From: Aliihoeflea sp. 2WW
Lineage (GTDB): Bacteria > Pseudomonadota > Alphaproteobacteria > Rhizobiales > Rhizobiaceae
Direction: 5' to 3'
DNA length: 64,000 nt
Assembly (NCBI RefSeq): GCF_000497755.1
Contig: NZ_AYOD01000013.1
Location: forward strand, 1-64,000
Shown here: positions 60,565 through 64,000 of the stretch, one piece after another
How the letters are laid out: each line of letters starts with the position of its first letter
How positions within the stretch are numbered: position 1 is the stretch's first letter
Translations under genes and position numbers: made by a program
The notes under the pieces: model-generated
What the model was told of the DNA's origin: nothing
Database searches by the model: none
Seen by the model: the letters and a program-made list of their open reading frames with translations, nothing else

Positions 60565-60622
60565 CTTTTGCGGAACGGCCAAAGCGACCGGACGTTGATC
60601 TTTTTGAAAAAGGAGCCGAACC

Positions 60623-60793
60623 ATGTTTGAATCCTTCGAATGGTCCTTCGTCACCGTCCTCGCCCCCATCGTCCTGGCCGCCGCCATCGCCTATGCGCTC
60701 CTGACCCGGCGTCGGCTGACGCGGTCCGAGCGCGACGCGCAGGTTCGCGGGACGCATGAGCAGTATCGCGACGAGACCGACGACCGTCCTTAG
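60623..60793 (+). CDS. Small single-helix membrane protein
   Basis: A 56-residue protein with one hydrophobic helix (about residues 8-27) and a charged cytoplasmic tail (LTRRRRLTRSERDAQ-like, then an acidic end). A strong AAAAAGGAG ribosome site lies a few bases before the ATG, and the codon pattern is like that of the neighbours. No family is recognised. Its stop codon overlaps an ICE-like motif for the following ferredoxin/bacterioferritin genes. It is too short to be found by length cut-offs. Confidence 0.6.
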   Translation: MFESFEWSFVTVLAPIVLAAAIAYALLTRRRLTRSERDAQVRGTHEQYRDETDDRP

Positions 60794-60804
60794 AACGATT
60801 CCAA
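60790..60804. promoter_or_regulatory. Iron control element (ICE)-like motif
   Basis: TTAGAACGATTCCAA is close to the Irr-bound rhizobial ICE consensus TTTAGAAC-ATTCTAAA. It lies 200 bp before the ferredoxin start and overlaps the stop codon of the 56-residue gene. Confidence 0.5.
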
Positions 60805-61003
60805 CTTGATGTTTTCAGTCAGGTTTGGATTGACAAGCGGCGGGTGAATGCTTTTGTAAAGGGAAGCGGCTGGTTTACGGCCGCGTGGCGAAGTCCGGGC
60901 CTTGAACCCGGGTGGCGCGTTCCGGCATCCCGTCTTTCAGCCGCGGATGCTTGCGCACCTCCCGGTCCGGACAAGCCGGTCACTGGTCAGGGTCGTGTTC
61001 GCA

Positions 61004-61315
61004 ATGCTTGTCTGTAGCTGCAACATCATCACGCTCAAGGAGATCGAGGCGGCCATCGTCTCGCTTCTGGACGCCGATCCGTGGCAGCTCATCGTTCCTG
61101 CCAAGGTCTATCATTCGCTCCAGCAGCGCGGTCGCTGCTGCGGCTGCTTCCCCAACGTCGTCGAGACGATCATCCGTGTCACCGAGGAATATCATCGCCG
61201 ATCGGTAGACAGCGGCGACGAGGTCGTTACATATCTGGACCGCGTGCGCGGTCTGCGCGATCAATTCGGGAGCATGAGCCATGAAGGGCGAACCAAGGAT
61301 CATCGAGCGGCTTAA
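61004..61315 (+). CDS. bfd: Bacterioferritin-associated ferredoxin, extended
   Basis: A 103-residue [2Fe-2S] protein. The first 65 residues match Bfd, with cluster cysteines Cys4, Cys6, Cys45 and Cys48 (VCSCN and RCCGC; Cys46 is an extra). Bfd docks on bacterioferritin and passes electrons that release stored iron. The C-terminal 35-40 residues are absent from the usual 60-70-residue form. The 3' end overlaps the bacterioferritin start by 35 bases in another frame. An earlier in-frame start would add an unrelated sequence and is rejected. Confidence 0.88.
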   Translation: MLVCSCNIITLKEIEAAIVSLLDADPWQLIVPAKVYHSLQQRGRCCGCFPNVVETIIRVTEEYHRRSVDSGDEVVTYLDRVRGLRDQFGSMSHEGRTKDHRAA

Positions 61316-61766
61316 CGAAGCCCTCTTTCTGGAACTCGGCGCGGTAAACCAGTACTGGCTGCACTACCGCCTCCTCGACGACTGGGGCTACGGCAAGCTC
61401 GCCAAGAAAGAGCGTGCCGAATCCATCGAGGAAATGCACCACGCCGACAGGATCATCGAGCGCATCATCTTCCTCGAGGGCCATCCGAACCTGCAGAAGG
61501 TCGGCGCCCTGCGCATCGGCCAGAACGTCAAGGAAGTGCTCGAGGCCGACCTCGCCGGCGAATACGACGCCCGCACTTCCTACAAGAAGTCGCGCGAGAT
61601 CTGCCAGGAGATGGGCGACTACGTCACCATGAAGCTGTTCGAGGAACTGCTCACGGACGAGGAAGGCCACATCGACTTCCTCGAAACCCAGCTCGAACTG
61701 CTCGAAAAGCTCGGCGACGAGAAATACGGCCAGCTCAATGCCGAGCCGGCGAACGACGCCGAATAG
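61281..61766 (+). CDS. bfr: Bacterioferritin
   Basis: A 161-residue iron-storage protein that forms 24-subunit shells. The dinuclear ferroxidase ligands are present: Glu18, Glu51, His54, Glu94, Glu127 and His130. The haem ligand Met52 is in the EEMHHAD segment. The gene overlaps the bfd end by 35 bp, so expression of both is linked. A terminator follows at 61792. Confidence 0.96.
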   Translation: MKGEPRIIERLNEALFLELGAVNQYWLHYRLLDDWGYGKLAKKERAESIEEMHHADRIIERIIFLEGHPNLQKVGALRIGQNVKEVLEADLAGEYDARTSYKKSREICQEMGDYVTMKLFEELLTDEEGHIDFLETQLELLEKLGDEKYGQLNAEPANDAE

Positions 61767-61791
61767 AGACGGCTTGAAACTATTCTGACAA

Positions 61792-61822
61792 GGGGCGGTC
61801 CAATCGGGTCGCCCCCGTGTCT
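61792..61822 (+). terminator. Probable terminator after bacterioferritin
   Basis: The stem GGGGCG (61792-61797) pairs with CGCCCC (61810-61815) across a 12-base loop, followed by a T-rich stretch (GTGTCTTTGTTTAT). Confidence 0.6.
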
Positions 61823-61890
61823 TTGTTTATAGTCGGTTTGGCCGGTTCAGGCTACGCCCCGCGCTCATTTGACAGTCAAGTCAAAGTGCA

Positions 61891-62034
61891 TTGGCGGGGG
61901 CTCGCACCATTTCCTATGTTCATTTCGTTCTCGATTATCTCGGGACGCTCAACCTCTTTCAGTGGTTCGGCCTTGCCGCCTCGCTCGCCGCCGTCATCTG
62001 GTCGATCTGGTGGGCCTACCAGCCCGACAACTGA
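61891..62034 (+). CDS. Possible small membrane protein or gene remnant
   Basis: This lies in the 381-bp gap after bfr. An open frame of 47 codons from a TTG reads a convincing membrane-helix end (WFGLAASLAAVIWSIWWAYQ) followed by PDN and stop, with neighbour-like codon use in its second half. No ribosome site is seen and the first ten residues look unlike coding sequence. It may be a remnant of a longer gene. Nothing else is recognised in 61823-62147. Confidence 0.3.
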   Translation: MAGARTISYVHFVLDYLGTLNLFQWFGLAASLAAVIWSIWWAYQPDN

Positions 62035-62147
62035 TCGCGCGTTTCACGCCAAGGTGAGAAAATCGGCCGGCTTCGTGCGTTGACGCTCGCCGGGGCGTCA
62101 TGCTCAATCGCTCGCAATCGAAACCTGGCCGATGATGGGAGTGCCCG

Positions 62148-63371
62148 GTGATCAAGAAGATTTTCGCAGCGGCGAGCCTCGCCGCGGCAATCGCCGCCAC
62201 GCCTGCGTCCGCCGATCCGGACCCCAAGGATTGGGACGCTGTCGTCGCGGCGGCGCGCGGGCAGAGCGTCTATTTCAACGCCTGGGGCGGCTCGCCCAAC
62301 ATCAACGCCTATATCGAATGGGCCGCCGGCGAACTCGACACGCGCTACGGCATCGACCTCGTCCATGTGAAGCTCGATGACACCGCCAACGCGGTCGCGT
62401 CGGTCGTCGCCGAAAAGGCGGCGGGCCGCGACCAAGGTGGCACGATCGATATGATCTGGATAAACGGCGAGAATTTCGCCGCCATGAAAGAACAATCGCT
62501 CCTTTTCGCGCCCGGCTGGGCGGAGGAGCTTCCCAACTGGCGTTTCGTCGATTTCGAGACCCAGTCGACGATCCGCACCGATTTCACCGTTCCGGTCGAA
62601 GGGCTGGAAAGCCCATGGGGCATGGCGAAGCTCGTCTTCTTCCACGACGAGGCCAACACGCCCACTGATACCCTGCCGCAATCGGCGGACGAGCTCCTTC
62701 AATGGGCGCGCGAGAATCCCGGCCGCTTCTCCTATCCGCAGCCGCCGGACTTCATCGGCTCGTCCTTCGTCAAGCAGGTCCTGTCGGAAAAGGTCGCGGA
62801 CCGGTCCGTGCTCCTCGACCCGGTCGACGAAGCGAGTTTCGATGACGTCACCGCCCCGGTTTTCGAGTATCTCGACGAACTGCACCCGCTGATGTGGCGG
62901 CAGGGGCGCGCCTATCCGCAGAACTATCCGGCCATGAAGCAGCTTCTCGCCGATAACGAGGTCGACATCATCTTCGCCTTCAACCCGGCCGAAGCCTCGT
63001 CGGCAATTGCCAATGGCGAATTGCCCGACACCGTCCGCTCCTTCACCTTTCCCGGCGGCACGCTCGCCAACACCCATTTCGTGTCGATCCCTTATAATTC
63101 GTCGGCAAAGGAAGCTGCGCTCGTCACCGCCGATTTCCTGATTTCGCCGGAAGCGCAGACGCGCAAGCAGGACCCTTCCGTGTGGGGCGACCCGACCGTG
63201 CTGGCGCTCGACAAGCTCGATGCCGAGGACCGCGCCCGCTTCGATGCGCTCGACCTCGGCATCGCGACACTTGCGCCGGACGAACTCGGCCCCGCCCTCG
63301 ACGAGCCGCATCCAAGCTGGATGGACCGGCTCGAGGATGAGTGGCGCCGGCGCTACGGCGTCGCCAATTGA
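62148..63371 (+). CDS. YnjB-type ABC transporter substrate-binding protein
   Basis: A 407-residue periplasmic protein starting at a GTG, with a signal peptide (residues 1-22, cut after ASA). The features YFNAWGGSPNINAYIEWAAGEL, DMIWINGENFAAMK and YPQPPDFIGSSFVKQVL are characteristic of the YnjB family. YnjBCD is suspected to be a thiamine-type importer in E. coli, without proof. Its stop overlaps the start of the permease gene as TTGA. Confidence 0.87.
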   Translation: MIKKIFAAASLAAAIAATPASADPDPKDWDAVVAAARGQSVYFNAWGGSPNINAYIEWAAGELDTRYGIDLVHVKLDDTANAVASVVAEKAAGRDQGGTIDMIWINGENFAAMKEQSLLFAPGWAEELPNWRFVDFETQSTIRTDFTVPVEGLESPWGMAKLVFFHDEANTPTDTLPQSADELLQWARENPGRFSYPQPPDFIGSSFVKQVLSEKVADRSVLLDPVDEASFDDVTAPVFEYLDELHPLMWRQGRAYPQNYPAMKQLLADNEVDIIFAFNPAEASSAIANGELPDTVRSFTFPGGTLANTHFVSIPYNSSAKEAALVTADFLISPEAQTRKQDPSVWGDPTVLALDKLDAEDRARFDALDLGIATLAPDELGPALDEPHPSWMDRLEDEWRRRYGVAN

Positions 63372-64000
63372 TCAAGCGGCGTGACGGTCTCGCGCGCCTT
63401 GCGCGGATCGGTCCGCCGCTGACGCTGGCAATCCTCGCCGGGCCGATTCTCGCAGGTCTCACCGGCACCGTCCTGCCGGCCTTCGGCTATCTGCCGGCGC
63501 TCGGCGGAACGGCTTTCGGCACGGATGCCTTCGCCGCGCTCCTCGCCATGCCCGGCATCGCCCGCTCCGCCGCGCTCAGCCTGACCACCGGCCTCGCCTC
63601 GGCCGGCCTGTCGCTTCTCATCGTCATGCTTTTCATCGCCGGTTGGGCCGGAACGCGCTCGTTCGCGCGCGTCCAGTCGATGATCTCGCCGCTCCTGTCG
63701 GTTCCGCATGCCGCAGCCGCCTTCGGATTCGCCTTCCTGATCGCGCCCTCAGGACTTCTCGCCCGCCTCGTCTCGCCCGGCCTCACCGGCTGGACGCGTC
63801 CGCCCGACCTTCTCGTCCTCAACGATCCTGCCGGACTGGCGCTGATCGCCGGCCTCGTCGTCAAGGAAGTGCCGTTTCTCCTCCTCGTCACCCTCGCCGC
63901 TTTGCCGCAGGTGCGGCTCACCGAAACGCGCGCGCTCGCCGCTGCGCTCGGCTATGGCCGCATCGCCGGCTTCCTCTATCTCGCCTGGCCGGCGATCTAC
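63368..64000 (+). CDS. YnjC-type ABC transporter permease, partial
   Basis: The first 211 codons of a permease that continues past the window end. It starts at a TTG that overlaps the binding-protein stop (TTGA). Hydrophobic helices are seen at about residues 17-40, 70-95 and 155-175. The segment ALAAALGYGRIAGFLYLAWPAIY at the end is the ABC coupling loop. The full YnjC has two such halves. Confidence 0.85.
   Translation, partial: MIKRRDGLARLARIGPPLTLAILAGPILAGLTGTVLPAFGYLPALGGTAFGTDAFAALLAMPGIARSAALSLTTGLASAGLSLLIVMLFIAGWAGTRSFARVQSMISPLLSVPHAAAAFGFAFLIAPSGLLARLVSPGLTGWTRPPDLLVLNDPAGLALIAGLVVKEVPFLLLVTLAALPQVRLTETRALAAALGYGRIAGFLYLAWPAIY

Noticed and set aside
62035-62147. Thiamine riboswitch before the YnjB-type gene
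   Set aside because: The conserved thi-box elements are not visible in this short leader.
1-64000. CRISPR arrays, insertion sequences, prophage or toxin-antitoxin genes
   Set aside because: No regularly spaced repeats, transposase, integrase or phage genes were found on either strand.

Overview
The window looks like chromosomal DNA of an alphaproteobacterium of the order Hyphomicrobiales (Rhizobiales). The evidence is high G+C, dense ATGA/TTGA-coupled operons, rhizobial-type palindromic intergenic repeats ending in runs of C/G, many TRAP, ABC and IclR genes, and iron-control motifs of the RirA (IRO) and Irr (ICE) type. The genus cannot be fixed from the sequence alone. I see no phage, insertion sequence, CRISPR array or rRNA. 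One tRNA gene is present, tRNA-Ser(GGA) at 15644-15733.

Region 1 (1-7.3 kb) is a minus-strand nucleoside uptake and salvage operon: BMP-type ABC ATPase, two permeases, cytidine deaminase, purine nucleoside phosphorylase and thymidine phosphorylase. A foreign-looking, A+T-richer GIY-YIG/DUF4357 gene sits exactly between the ATPase and the first permease. It is bracketed by a 14-bp direct repeat and keeps a 4-nt overlap at both ends. The BMP substrate-binding protein that probably serves this transporter lies apart, at 13.2-14.2 kb. Region 2 (7.4-17.0 kb) is mixed housekeeping: iron-type alcohol dehydrogenase, thioesterase, SlyX, a DUF4394 secreted protein divergent from an ECF sigma/anti-sigma pair, an MFS transporter, MsrA, the tRNA and a Gre-like factor.

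Region 3 (16.6-50.2 kb) is a long catabolic block. It holds four importers (one NitT/TauT-type ABC with two different permeases, two DctPQM TRAP systems, one TAXI TRAP system), three IclR regulators and one TetR regulator. The enzymes are four SDRs, an Fe-ADH, a VOC protein, a DHAP-dioxygenase-like cupin, an MBL hydrolase, an FAH-type hydrolase, an acyl-CoA synthetase, a phenol-hydroxylase-type FAD monooxygenase, an aldehyde dehydrogenase, an ACMSD-like amidohydrolase, a ThDP enzyme and a ketosteroid-dehydrogenase-type flavoprotein. It reads as several adjoining modules for organic acids or aromatic-derived acids. The substrates are not identifiable from sequence. Inverted repeats that could be IclR or TetR operators lie in the divergent promoter regions.

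Region 4 (50.2-61.8 kb) starts with an Lrp-type regulator divergent from an MIO-type aromatic amino acid ammonia-lyase. An iron block follows: a TonB-dependent siderophore receptor behind an IRO-like box, FhuF-type ferric-siderophore reductase, FhuC/FhuD/FhuB-type ABC importer, a PQQ-type sugar dehydrogenase, a 56-residue membrane protein, and bacterioferritin-associated ferredoxin with bacterioferritin behind an ICE-like motif. Region 5 (62.1 kb to the end) is a YnjB-type binding protein coupled to a YnjC-type permease that runs off the window.
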